Shown here piece by piece: positions 13,844 through 24,222 of a DNA stretch of 64,000 nucleotides. The stretch comes from Phanerodontia chrysosporium (taxonomy: Eukaryota; Basidiomycota; Agaricomycetes; Polyporales; Phanerochaetaceae), in contig MJGA01000025.1 in assembly GCA_001910725.1 (NCBI GenBank), positions 248,001-312,000 of the forward strand, written 5' to 3'. The notes beneath the pieces are model-generated. The model was given only the letters and a program-made list of their open reading frames with translations, was not told the origin of the DNA and did not search any database. The position numbers and the translations under genes were made by a program. Numbering within the stretch: the stretch's first letter is position 1; each line of letters starts with the position of its first letter.

Positions 13844-15407
13844 GGCAGAGTGCGGCGCGGGTGCGAGGGGGCAGGGGGGCGGTGGTTGTGCCAACGGACG
13901 GTCTTCGCTGCGTCTTCAGCTCCCTGGAGCTATTATATCCCGGCCAAGCCGTCCATCTGTGTGTGCACGCACACGCACGATCGCTCGCACGATCTCTCGA
14001 GGGAGGGAGGGGCGCACGGATGTCAGGAAAAGGGGCGTGGATTCGCGGGCTCGGTGTCTGTGTGCGGTCCTGCGTTCACACCCTCCGGGCGGGGATGATT
14101 GCCACTTGCGCTTCTCTTCTGCGCGGGAGAGGCCTCTGTCCCATGGTCGCCGCTCCTGCATGCGCTCTACGCACAGCCAATCTCACCGTGCGGCTGCGAT
14201 GTGTCGTCCGCGCCGCTGCCAGCGCTGGACTCGCGCACGGCGATGGGCGGCATCGATAGCGCTTGCGCCCCGCGGTGACCTCGCAAAGTGGCATACCACA
14301 AGGCTGCCTCCGGGCCAGAAGACGCAGGATGTTGCCGTGGGGATATGAAACCGCGGGAGGTGCCTCCTCGGAGTCCAGACCCGCGGGTAACACGCCCTGA
14401 GAACAGCGCTGGACAGGCGTGCGACCGCAGACGTCCCGTTGAGTGTTTAACTCAGACTTGGCCTTGCGCACGCCGCCGATGCCGCTCTCTGTCGCGATGC
14501 CGTTTGTATGTGTGGGAGGGCCCTTCCCCGCGCTGCGTAGCACGGCAGATTGGGTGGGGTGGGATTAGGCTCACGAAACAAGCTTGGGATCACAGGTCTC
14601 TGCGGTGGTGGAAAAGAAGCGTGCGGGAAGTCACGAGAACCCGTTCATCTGAGCACGCGGATTTAGGAAGACCAAGCCTATTTGCTCTGTGTCAAACGAG
14701 CTGCGAGCCCTGGGCCGCTGATTTGTAGTGTACTTACACGCTCCCGCACGCCAGCATTGTAAGAAGCACTGCCCAGACCCGGCGTAAAGCATACGAGCAC
14801 GATGTATGATGACGAGGCATGATGTCGAGATGTAGCATTTACGAGCAAGCAAAGAGGACATGGGTGCTGCTGCCTGATCCGTTTGTCAGAGGCAAGAGGC
14901 AATGAGACAGGAGTACAAGACGGATCATACCAACTGATCCGAAACGCCACAAAGTGTGAGAGGGTAAAAGGAAAAAGGCCGCCCAAAATCAGCCTGGACT
15001 CACCATGGATTTTCGGAGAGTGTGGTCGAGGACATGACGGTACGTTCCACTGCTTGAACACTGACAAAAGGTACGACTACGGTCAGTTGCGGGTCTCAGA
15101 TCTCATGTTGTAACGAATACCTCCGTCACTTCGGCGATGATCTACGTCGTAGCCGGGGGCCAAAAGTATGACCTATAACGGATTGACTTCACCAGCTTTT
15201 TGGCGTACGAAGTCGCCACACATGTCAATCAAGAGTCGTCTTATGGAAGGGGGCCTGTGGTCGCAAACTGTGGCACGTCAGTTTCGTGGTCACTCTGATG
15301 CTAGGTTGGTTGCAAGAAGTCGTCTCTAACCCGCGCTACCACTGATCGGGGTTCCGCGAAGGACACAGGAGTCGTTCTTCTCGGTCGACTATCACTCAAT
15401 GGAGTCT
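13844..15407. other. Intergenic, nothing recognised
   Basis: About 1.6 kb upstream of ICMT-like gene 1, reaching the copia insertion. Short frames on both strands show no domain or convincing splice structure. No RNA gene or repeat recognised. Confidence 0.5.
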
Positions 15408-15412
15408 ATAGG
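15408..15412. repeat. 5-bp target-site duplication (left) of copia element
   Basis: ATAGG directly before the 5' LTR, repeated at 20203-20207 directly after the 3' LTR. Confidence 0.95.
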
Positions 15413-15752
15413 TGTTGTTATCTCCGAGGCGCCGGTGGGATGATGCGCCGAAGGCGCACGCGCACTTGGGCGGATGCCCCAAGATGGCAGGTATCGGGAC
15501 TCGGTAATTACGCCCTCCGGGGCACGGCCATTGGATCGAGTAGCACATTTCATCCTGGCTCACAAATGTTTGATATTCACTTAATAATCCTTTCTCGTTC
15601 TAGTTATCCGCCTTTTTCACTTTGGTTTCAGAAACCGGTATACTCTCTTTAGTAGTGCTCGGGTACTATTATTTACAGTATAAGTACTTGTCGAAAATAG
15701 CTAGAAAATCATCAGTCGTTTTCCCCCTTCACTCCTGCGTGAAACTACAACA
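15413..15752 (+). repeat. 5' LTR of copia element
   Basis: 340 bp, TG...CA ends, same as 19863-20202. It should contain the promoter and polyadenylation signals. Confidence 0.97.
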
Positions 15753-15764
15753 GGTTATGAGCCC
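15753..15764 (+). promoter_or_regulatory. Primer-binding site, internal initiator tRNA-Met type
   Basis: GGTTATGAGCCC directly follows the 5' LTR. It is the complement of GGGCUCAUAACC, the anticodon stem-loop of initiator tRNA-Met, not of a tRNA 3' end. Drosophila copia uses the same half-tRNA priming scheme. Confidence 0.8.
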
Positions 15765-15904
15765 CGGCTCGCTCTAACCGTTCACGACGATCACCCTCTC
15801 GCTGCAGATCCAGTGCGGATCACGCTAGCTGTCGATCCATTGCGGATCAAAACTCTACGTCCAGTACGGACCTCATCTAGACGCCCACGCGATTACCGCA
15901 CCGA
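15765..15904 (+). other. Untranslated leader of copia element
   Basis: 140 bp between the primer site and the Gag-Pol ATG. It contains degenerate tandem units of the type GATCCAGTGCGGATCA, GATCCATTGCGGATCA and GTCCAGTACGGA, which could form hairpins for packaging or dimerisation. The role is a guess. Confidence 0.5.
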
Positions 15905-18900
15905 ATGTCCGACATGCCCAAGATCGAGCCTCTCAAAGGCGCGGAGAATTACTTCTCCTGGCAAATCCTCGTCCAAGACATCCTCACCGAACAAGACATC
16001 TTAGAATACGCCCTCGGAAAGAAGACACGCCCTGCAGACACAGCCCTCGTCCCTGCTTTCGAGAAGAACGATCGCAAGGCGCTTAGCGCCATCCGGCTCC
16101 GATGTTCCCCCGCGATTGTCACCCACATCGCAAGCGCGACTTCCTCCAAGGACGCGTGGGACACGCTCAAGAACATCTACGCTACGCAAGGCACTCAGTC
16201 GAAGGTCACTGCGACAAGGAGGCTGCAGAGGTACAGGATCGAGGAAGGGGCAGACATGGAGGCAGAGATCAGAAAGATGGGTCAGTGGCGGGAGGAGATT
16301 ATCTTGGCGGGCGGCACCGTCAATGACGAAGAGTACGCTTTCAATATCTTGTCTGCGCTTCCCCCTTCGTGGGATGCCTTCGTCACCTCCATGCCCAGCA
16401 CAGTCTCGTCCGCCGACGTCATCGGACGCATCATGACTGAGGAACAACGCCACAAAGAACGAGGGCAGGCGACCGCGACCGCTCTGGTCGCTAAGCGCGG
16501 CAAGGGACAGGGTCCGCGCAAGAAGAAGCCGAAATTCCGAACCGGCGTCTTCTGCCACGCGTGCAACAAGGAGGGGCACATCAAACCCGAGTGCCGCTCC
16601 ACGAACCAGCAGTCCGGCGCTGCCGCCGGCAAGGGCAAATCATCCGCCCACGTGGTCGAACTCGACGACAAAGACGAGTCCTACGCGTTCGTCGCGCACC
16701 AGGACACGAAGGTCTACGCTGTTAAGAATAACAATGGGGAGATTTGGCTGGGAGATACCGCCTGCGAATCTCACATCGTACGTGACCGTGATGCATTTAT
16801 CTCTTACACCGAGACTCCAGGAAGCACCATCAGCGGTGCTGGCGCTTGTGCAGCGCTGGGGGTCGGCAATGTGCGCGTAACATTCGTTACGGCGGCCGGC
16901 CCCGTTTCCGCAATTCTGAAGGACGCGCTGCACGCGCCCAGCATGGAATATAACCTGCTGTCCCTCGGGCGTATGACCGGTCACGGCCTGACTTTCGCAG
17001 GCAAGGGGGACGAGCTCCAGATCCTGGATGGTTCGCGCGTTATCGCTACCGGGCGCAAGGCTGGGAACAACCTATACTACATGGCTGTTCAAGGACGCCG
17101 CGCCGGTAATTCCCCCACCTCTCACGCACTCGCAGTCCGCACCTCTCGTACCTGGTACGAATGGCATTGCGCTTTGGGGCACATTAACAAGGGACAGTTG
17201 CGCGAAATGCACCGTCTGAACCTTGTTGATGGAATGACGGTCGATGACACGTCGGACCCTGATTTTGATTGCGAGACTTGCATCCAGGCGAAGCACGCGC
17301 GCGCTCCATTCCCCGAGATCGCTACACCGCGGATCCATCAAATCGGAGATCTGGTCTTCTCCGACATCTGGGGCCCTGCGTCCATTGCCTCCCTCCAGGG
17401 CAACCTCTATATTCTCAGCTTCACAGACGCGGGCTCCAGGTACGTCATGATCTATTTCCTCCGCACACGCGACGCTGCTCTCGATCGCTTCAAACAGTAC
17501 GAGAAATTACTCGAGACACAGCTCGGCAAGCGCATCAAAACCGTCCATGTGGACAACGCCAAAGAATTCACGGAAGGACAATTCAAGTCTTACCTCGACG
17601 GGCGCGGCATCATTCTTCGGACCACCGCTCCGTATTCCCCTCCCCAGAACGGCGTCGCCGAGCGGCTCAACCGCACACTCGCTGAACGCGCGCGCGCTAT
17701 GCTACTCGCGCGCGACCTGCCGAAGTTCCTTTGGCAGGAGGCTTTCGCCTACGCGGTCTACCTCAAGAACCGCACGCCCACCCGTGTACTTCGCGGCACC
17801 ACGCCCTACGAGCAGTTCTGGAACAAGAAACCGGACTTACAAGACGCGCAAGAATTCGGCATTCCTTGCTGGGTCTTAGTACCCGCGGCGCGTCGCGCCG
17901 GGAAGCTCGACGCGAAGTCGGAGAAGTTTATCTTCACCGGCATCTCGGACAACAGCGCGGGATGGCGCTACTACATCCCAGGTATGCGCAGCATTCAGGT
18001 CTCGCGTGACGTCATTTTCCAGAGACAGAAGCCGTACACCGTCCCCCTCGTCGACGGTCCCCTCAGGCTTGAGGGGGAGAGTTCCACGGCACCGACTTCG
18101 GCTACGCCTACGCCTCCGCCATCCAAGCCCGAGGCTCCCGTCACGCAGAAAGCTTCCGCGAAGCCCACGACCAAGCCGGCACCCGCGCCGACGCGCACGT
18201 CATCCCGATCGACCACTCGCGTCGATTACCGACAACTCCACGAAACAGGCAAGATCACTCCGAAGTCCGATCAGCCGTCTGGCGCCCAGGCACACCTGTG
18301 CTTTGCAGCATACGATCCCGACCACCCGACATCGATTCAAGAAGTCAAGAACAGGGACGATTGGGCGGAATGGCAGAAGGCCATGGACGCGGAGATGCGA
18401 CAGCTGGAGGCCAGGGAGACCTTCAAGCTGGGGGAGCTGCCGGAGGGGAGGAAGGCTATTGGCTGCCGATGGGTTTTCGCCATCAAACGCGACGCGTCCG
18501 GCGCGATCAAGAAATACAAGGCACGTCTCGTTGCTCAGGGTTTCTCACAGATCCCCGGACAGGATTATTTCGCGACCTACGCGCCAGTCGTGCGCCTCGA
18601 GTCGTATCGCGCCTGCGCCGCCCTCGCCACCATCCTCGACCTCGACGACGACGATCTCGATTACGAGGGCGCCTACCTCAACGGGCCGCTGCAAGAGACG
18701 ATCTACATGCGCCAGGCACCCGGCTATGACGACAACTCGGGACGCGTCTACATCATGCTCAAGGCGATCTACGGCCTCAAGCAGGCGGGCAGAGTCTGGA
18801 ACGACCTGCTCAACCACGTCCTCACTTCTACTCTGGGCTACACTCGCTCACAGGCTGACCCTTGCGTTTATTACAAGCGCGCAGACACGCTCACGATGGC

Positions 18901-19855
18901 TCTCCTTCACGTCGACGACACGACGCTGTACGGGAAGCGCGCAGATCTCGACGCGCTCAAGCTCGACATATCCCATCATTTCGCCATCACGTCATCGGGC
19001 GGCCTCCGAAACTTCATCGGCCTGCAGATCGAACGCGACCGCACTGCGCGCACACTCAAGCTGCACCAAGCGCGATACATCAACGTCATCCTGGAACGTT
19101 TCGGCATGACCGACGCCAATCCGGTCTCGACCCCCCTCGACCCGAACGTCAAACTACTTCCGCTCTCGGAAGACGAGGAACCCGCCGACGTTCCCTACGC
19201 CGCCGCGATCGGATCGCTCATGTACGCCTCCGTCGGCACTCGTCCCGACATCGCTTTCGCCGTCCAGACGCTCTCGCAATTCACCTCGCGTCCCTCGCTC
19301 ACGCACTGGACCGCTGTCAAACACGTCCTCCGGTACCTCAAGGGAACGCGCGACCTCGGCATCACTTTCTCCGCGGCCTCCGAGCCGACACTGATCGGAT
19401 ACTCAGACGCCGACTGGGCTCAAGGCTTCGACCGCCGCTCGGTCTCGGGCTACGCTTTCAAGGTCGGCACCGGCACCGTCAGCTGGAGCTCGAAGAAGCA
19501 ACCGACCGTCGCCCTCTCCACTATGGAAGCCGAGTACATTGCCCTTTCCCACGCGGGCAAAGAGGCCATCTGGCTTCGTCGCCTACTCGAAGAGCTCGGC
19601 GTTACCTCGGACGCGCCCACACAGCTCTTCACGGACAATCAGTCCGCCATCGCTTTCGCCCACGACAATCAGTTCCACGCCCGGTCGAAGCACATCGACA
19701 TCCGGCATCATTTTATTCGCGAACGCATCGACGCCGGCGACATCGAGGTCCGCCACTGCGCCTCTGAAGACAACTGCGCCGACATGCTCACGAAGGCGCT
19801 CGCCAAGCCTACGCACACCCGGCAGCTTGCACTCGCAAGCATGGCTGCTCGTTGA
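15905..19855 (+). CDS. copia Gag-Pol polyprotein, intact
   Basis: 1316 codons in one frame. Gag occupies about residues 1-205, followed by a CCHC knuckle (Cys217, Cys220, His225, Cys230). The protease site is Asp284 in WLGDTACESH. The integrase has a zinc region (CALGHI ... CETCIQAK) and core residues Asp487, Asp550 and Glu586, the D-D-35-E spacing of retroviral-type integrases. Reverse transcriptase contains KARLVAQGFSQIPGQD and the catalytic pair at Asp1004-Asp1005 (LLHVDD). RNase H has Asp1168 (YSDADW) and MEAEYIAL. Gag and Pol share a single frame with no shift, so the Gag excess must be achieved another way. The ATG at 15905 is the first Met of the frame after the leader. The protein is collinear with the partial element at 1-3480. 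Confidence 0.97.
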   Translation: MSDMPKIEPLKGAENYFSWQILVQDILTEQDILEYALGKKTRPADTALVPAFEKNDRKALSAIRLRCSPAIVTHIASATSSKDAWDTLKNIYATQGTQSKVTATRRLQRYRIEEGADMEAEIRKMGQWREEIILAGGTVNDEEYAFNILSALPPSWDAFVTSMPSTVSSADVIGRIMTEEQRHKERGQATATALVAKRGKGQGPRKKKPKFRTGVFCHACNKEGHIKPECRSTNQQSGAAAGKGKSSAHVVELDDKDESYAFVAHQDTKVYAVKNNNGEIWLGDTACESHIVRDRDAFISYTETPGSTISGAGACAALGVGNVRVTFVTAAGPVSAILKDALHAPSMEYNLLSLGRMTGHGLTFAGKGDELQILDGSRVIATGRKAGNNLYYMAVQGRRAGNSPTSHALAVRTSRTWYEWHCALGHINKGQLREMHRLNLVDGMTVDDTSDPDFDCETCIQAKHARAPFPEIATPRIHQIGDLVFSDIWGPASIASLQGNLYILSFTDAGSRYVMIYFLRTRDAALDRFKQYEKLLETQLGKRIKTVHVDNAKEFTEGQFKSYLDGRGIILRTTAPYSPPQNGVAERLNRTLAERARAMLLARDLPKFLWQEAFAYAVYLKNRTPTRVLRGTTPYEQFWNKKPDLQDAQEFGIPCWVLVPAARRAGKLDAKSEKFIFTGISDNSAGWRYYIPGMRSIQVSRDVIFQRQKPYTVPLVDGPLRLEGESSTAPTSATPTPPPSKPEAPVTQKASAKPTTKPAPAPTRTSSRSTTRVDYRQLHETGKITPKSDQPSGAQAHLCFAAYDPDHPTSIQEVKNRDDWAEWQKAMDAEMRQLEARETFKLGELPEGRKAIGCRWVFAIKRDASGAIKKYKARLVAQGFSQIPGQDYFATYAPVVRLESYRACAALATILDLDDDDLDYEGAYLNGPLQETIYMRQAPGYDDNSGRVYIMLKAIYGLKQAGRVWNDLLNHVLTSTLGYTRSQADPCVYYKRADTLTMALLHVDDTTLYGKRADLDALKLDISHHFAITSSGGLRNFIGLQIERDRTARTLKLHQARYINVILERFGMTDANPVSTPLDPNVKLLPLSEDEEPADVPYAAAIGSLMYASVGTRPDIAFAVQTLSQFTSRPSLTHWTAVKHVLRYLKGTRDLGITFSAASEPTLIGYSDADWAQGFDRRSVSGYAFKVGTGTVSWSSKKQPTVALSTMEAEYIALSHAGKEAIWLRRLLEELGVTSDAPTQLFTDNQSAIAFAHDNQFHARSKHIDIRHHFIRERIDAGDIEVRHCASEDNCADMLTKALAKPTHTRQLALASMAAR

Positions 19856-19862
19856 GGGGGAG
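19854..19862 (+). promoter_or_regulatory. Polypurine tract of copia element
   Basis: GAGGGGGAG abuts the 3' LTR and overlaps the Gag-Pol stop region; it would prime plus-strand synthesis. Confidence 0.85.
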
Positions 19863-20202
19863 TGTTGTTATCTCCGAGGCGCCGGTGGGATGATGCGCCG
19901 AAGGCGCACGCGCACTTGGGCGGATGCCCCAAGATGGCAGGTATCGGGACTCGGTAATTACGCCCTCCGGGGCACGGCCATTGGATCGAGTAGCACATTT
20001 CATCCTGGCTCACAAATGTTTGATATTCACTTAATAATCCTTTCTCGTTCTAGTTATCCGCCTTTTTCACTTTGGTTTCAGAAACCGGTATACTCTCTTT
20101 AGTAGTGCTCGGGTACTATTATTTACAGTATAAGTACTTGTCGAAAATAGCTAGAAAATCATCAGTCGTTTTCCCCCTTCACTCCTGCGTGAAACTACAA
20201 CA
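19863..20202 (+). repeat. 3' LTR of copia element
   Basis: 340 bp, no difference from the 5' LTR found by reading, followed directly by the ATAGG duplication. Confidence 0.97.
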
Positions 20203-20207
20203 ATAGG
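20203..20207. repeat. 5-bp target-site duplication (right) of copia element
   Basis: ATAGG, matching 15408-15412. Confidence 0.95.
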
Positions 20208-20375
20208 GGTGAGGACAAAGGACGCGAATCGCCGCAGTACTCTACAAAGGTTAATCATCGATATACTCAACGGCGCCGACGTCATAAAGACAGAGTAGAA
20301 CAGAGAGAAATAAAGGTGCGGGCTCTGTATCAATTGCATCATATCCCATGAATAGGGCAGCTGGTTGTGCCGTCC

Positions 20376-22549
20376 CACTGCAGGGTTCAGAACCCCGAAA
20401 TTTCGCGAGACTGTCTGGTGACTTTTGCAAATCCGCCCGGAGAACAGGCTAGAAATGGCGAAAATAGGTCAAAGGTGTAATTTCGATAGACCCTTCCGAA
20501 GATAGTAAGATAGCGATTATATACTCAGTTTCCAGCGAAACTCCGCCGCTCGACACCTCTGGGGAAAGTTACGCGTTGGCGCTACCGTGACGTCGACGCG
20601 TACGCGTCAGCCTGGGAGACTTGCATCTTGTTCTCGCACCCTCACTACGTCTTGCATGCGGCCTCCCTCGGTTGTCCTTTGTTGCCTCAAGTGCGCCTCA
20701 AGCTGCTGTGGTCTCGTGCGACTTGTCTGCGCTCTCTGCTTGGCGAAAAGGCGACTACCTCCTCATCTGCTGGCTGCCCACGCGAACGGCGCCCCTGAGA
20801 GCTTAGACGTCCCCTACTTCGTTCATCTCAGGCTCAACTGGATGTCTGCACCTACATCTGCCGGCTCTACTGTCAACCTTGGTCAGCCCCTGCTAGTCCT
20901 TAGGTCTGCTCGAAAACTACGCCGTTTCTGGGATGCTTCACACATGTCACAGAATGCAAGGTAGTGCGTCTATGTATGACTTGTGCAGAGTTATGTTCAC
21001 CATCCTCAGCTGTGATTAGATCTCGCAAGCCCATGCTACGCTGTCCGCTCAGCTGTAATAGGCGGTCACACTGATGGTATGTACATTTGCCCTTTGGGAG
21101 TGCACCAAGGCCACAGGCAGGCAGGGGTCAGACAATGGATCCTAGGTTCCTGTGTACGTCGTGTTTATATGCCCTCTTAGAGTAGACACAAGCTGACTGA
21201 TGCTATGCAGCTAGGGCTTGCTATCTTCGAAGACTGAGCACATGCCCATCCTCCCCCACTGCAAGGTTGCGAAGGTGCGAATTTCGCCCGATGCAGCCGC
21301 GCAAAAAATCACAGGTGAACGCGTGAAGAAGCGCAGCGCGCCGGTGTCGATAGCTAGGTTTCCGGGTGAAAGTGGGGAGTCGAAAATCCCCTCGTAAATG
21401 TTACGTTTCGGCAGGTGCTTTCACCGTGTGCCTCCTAGCGGGATATTCAGGTGAAAATGCAGATCATGTCAAAATCACTACCAAACTTATTGAATTTATG
21501 CGGGCACAGCAAGATATGTAGGATAACCAATGATTTATCATTGCAAATCCAATGACAGCGGGTCGTAATTTACACAGCAGTTCCAGGCGTGTTCACTATC
21601 ACATCGAGAGAGGTGCAGTGCAGATGTGGATGTGGAAGATAGGCACGTACTCTTGGTTCGTCAGATAGGCAGGCCAAATCACAGACAGCAAGCCGTAGCG
21701 GCTGCATAATGCCAGTTAGCTCATGACACTAAGAGGACATGTATATACGACGTACGCAGCAATGTAGAGTCCCTTCTCTAACCTCCTGTTGCTGCTGCAC
21801 ACCGCCCGTGAGCCTTGAGTCGCTTCCATAGGACTACCTGCGAGATCGCTGGTCACGACTGGGCTGACAGCGCAGAATGAACGTTGGGCTTGCACACTGT
21901 AAACATGGTCAAGGGCAGGTGAGCACAACTTTGCGCAAGCCGGACATAACGTTTCACCTTGCATTCATGCGAATTATTCCCAGAGCGCACAGAAATGGCA
22001 CGACCATCTAGAACTAGAGACTAGCCAGGGCTGCCTGAGGTTGATGTGTAGACATACAAGTGACACTCGGATGAGCACGGTAGGGGGCGTCCCGGAACCT
22101 CAGGGCGCTGTTCGCATGACCAGCCAGCAGATGAACAAGTGTACGGCTCCCAGGGTACAGTTTCCAGGTTCCAGAGTAGGTGCCAAGAGGGCCTAGCTGA
22201 TAGAGCACGCAAGCAGCGAGAGCCCAGCCACAGCAGTTTACTTGAGGCGAAAGAGGAGGACCAAGAGAGACTGGAGTGAAGACGCAGTGAGGGTCCGAGA
22301 ACAAGTCTCGCAGGCTGACGCGTACGCGTCGACGTCACGGTAGCGCCGACGTGTAATTTTCCCCAGAGGTGCCAGGCAGCGGACTTTCACTCGAAACTGA
22401 GTCTATGATAGCTATCTTACTACATTTGGGAGGATCCATCGAAAGTACACTGTTCCCCTGTTTTCGCCATGTGTAGCCTGGTCTCTAGGCGAATCTGCAA
22501 AAATCGCCAGGCGGCCGCGCGAAATTCCGGCGTTCTGAACCTTGCAGTG
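20376..22549. mobile_element. Large inverted-repeat element with CACTGCA ends (non-autonomous, CACTA/Plavaka-like)
   Basis: The left end reads CACTGCAGGGTTCAGAAC. The right end, reverse-complemented, reads CACTGCAAGGTTCAGAAC. The two arms (about 20376-21230 and 21690-22549) stay alignable by eye throughout their roughly 855 bp, with a near-perfect block around CGTGACGTCGACGCGTACGC. Dinucleotide CC flanks both ends, compatible with a very short target duplication but weak. No protein is encoded; parallel frames in the arms (20587-20964 and 22338-22021) are reflections of the repeat. Its spacer contains the left end of a second, related element (21257). Confidence 0.6.
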
Positions 22550-22559
22550 CCCGTCGACA

Positions 22560-22800
22560 TTTCTGAAGGCTTTACCCCGCCTGTCTCAAACTGATAGCAA
22601 TCGTTTCTGGAACCGCCGTGTAATCTACAACTGCTGTAATTGAATGTGAATCAATATATCATTGTGTAGTCTACATATCTCACTGCGTCTGTATGCATTT
22701 GACAACTTTAGTGGTAAATTTTGACTGATCTGCACTTTCACTCGAATATCCTGCTATCAGGCGAGCGCCGGTTCCACCTTTACTTCGATGGAGGGCCCCG
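22560..22800 (-). repeat. Inverted copy of the Plavaka element's subterminal region
   Basis: Reverse-complemented, this stretch aligns with 21430-21620 (shared blocks include GGATATTC, TGCAGATCA and GATATGTAG). It lacks the outer CACTGCAAGG end. This shows that the left side of the nest has been rearranged. Confidence 0.55.
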
Positions 22801-24222
22801 CACCCGGAGTCTCACCGCCCTACTTGGGGATCGCTCTCTCCTCCATCCCCTATTCCGATACATACACCGGACCGGACGTTTCAAAGAGCACCTCGGAGAC
22901 GCACCTGTACCCGACGTCTCGACGCCGACCAAGAAATGACCGGCCGCATTTGACAAGGGAAGTTGCCATATTTCCCAGGAACAGACACTTATGCAATACA
23001 CGCAGATAGCTTGCAGACCACCGGACCTTGACTTCACCATCTGCAAAGGTCACTTTTCCAGCGAGGAAAGGGGGCTTGCTCGGTAGGTTGGGCTAGGAAT
23101 GTGAATCCTAGCGAGGGATTCGAAAACTCGCTTATTCTCGTGAGACGACCGCGCGCGCCTCGCGAGATGCCCGGGAGGCAGCGAGGTTTTGAGGTTCTCG
23201 CTAGTGTCTCCTAGGTTTGACTCCCTCCATGGTATCCACACACTTATGCGCAGTTCGCTATCGCGTGCTGACCGATTCCCGGACTATGAGTATTTGCAAG
23301 GTATAGTAGTACAGTTTTGATAAGTTTGTGACTTTTGCAACCGCGGACGGCGGGCGCTAATGCGTTGCGGCCACTGTAGGCTCGGAAGTCTTTTTATGCT
23401 CACTTTGTAGCCAAATGTGGTATTTCCTAGGGTGGGTTATTGGTCCAATAGCCCGTTTATGCCATTTTTAGATACAAGAATTCTTAGCAATTCTGATCTT
23501 TAAATGGATGTTGTCGAGCGCTTTCACTACCTCAGGCTCTGGCGTCACCTCGGGTAGCATGTTCGCTGACGCGCAGAGACAGAGACGCCGGAGCCTTATG
23601 GCCACGTGGCGAGGGACGTCCTGATACAAACTGTAAGCCGATTCCTGGGGAATCGGAATCCTGCGCTCACGCATAGCCGTCATACACGCTCACAGCCCTC
23701 CCCCGACCTCTCTCCTATGCATACCCACTGCAATCCCTGTTCCCGGCGCCGCCCCCCATACACTCACTAGACATGCCCGCGGCCCGCCCATCGGTCTCCT
23801 TCCGCATCCAAGTCTCTGCCGCTGCAGCGGTGCAGCGCGGTGCCGTCCCTCGGCCAACCTTGAACTGGCCAACAGCAAGGCTACGAACCAGAAGCCATCG
23901 CGGTCTGGTTGCAGGCATTGGGGGAGACCTTGCCTTTGCGGACACATCGCGTGCGTGGTCGCGTCGCAGCTCCCGAAGCACAGACAGGTGCGCACTACTG
24001 TGCAATAAGGCCCGTCTCTTGTACTGATCCTGCTCTGAGTCAGCCTGAACTCCTGGTCATAATGGTAGCGTGGGCAGTGGTGAGCCTCAGCCAACCCTGA
24101 TATGACTGCACACACTGACATTTTCCAGGTTTATACGGAGGGGTATCGTGGTCTGTCCCATAGTCAAGCGACACACCGTCCTGTGTATATCATAGAATGA
24201 ATACTCGTAAATAATATATACA
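22801..24222. other. Non-coding left part of Plavaka element
   Basis: No convincing gene. It contains a few CTAGG/CCTAG motifs near 23089-23215, echoing the denser array at the other end of the element, and the 3' flank of the transposase gene. Confidence 0.5.

Larger units (their letters stand above)
15413..20202 (+). mobile_element. Complete Ty1/copia retrotransposon, recent insertion
   Basis: A 4790-bp element with two 340-bp LTRs that look identical by eye, LTR ends TGTTG...CAACA, the 5-bp duplication ATAGG, a primer-binding site, a single intact 1316-aa Gag-Pol frame and a purine tract. All parts needed for autonomous retrotransposition appear present. Since the LTRs are identical at insertion, the lack of visible differences implies a young copy. 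Confidence 0.97.

Noticed and set aside
20587..20964. Similar short proteins at 20587-20964 and 22338-22021
   Set aside because: They are the two arms of the inverted repeat translated in mirror image; no domain and poor conservation at protein level.
23468..24121. Several overlapping frames between the Plavaka end and transposase
   Set aside because: No domain, no splice structure, composition typical of random frames.
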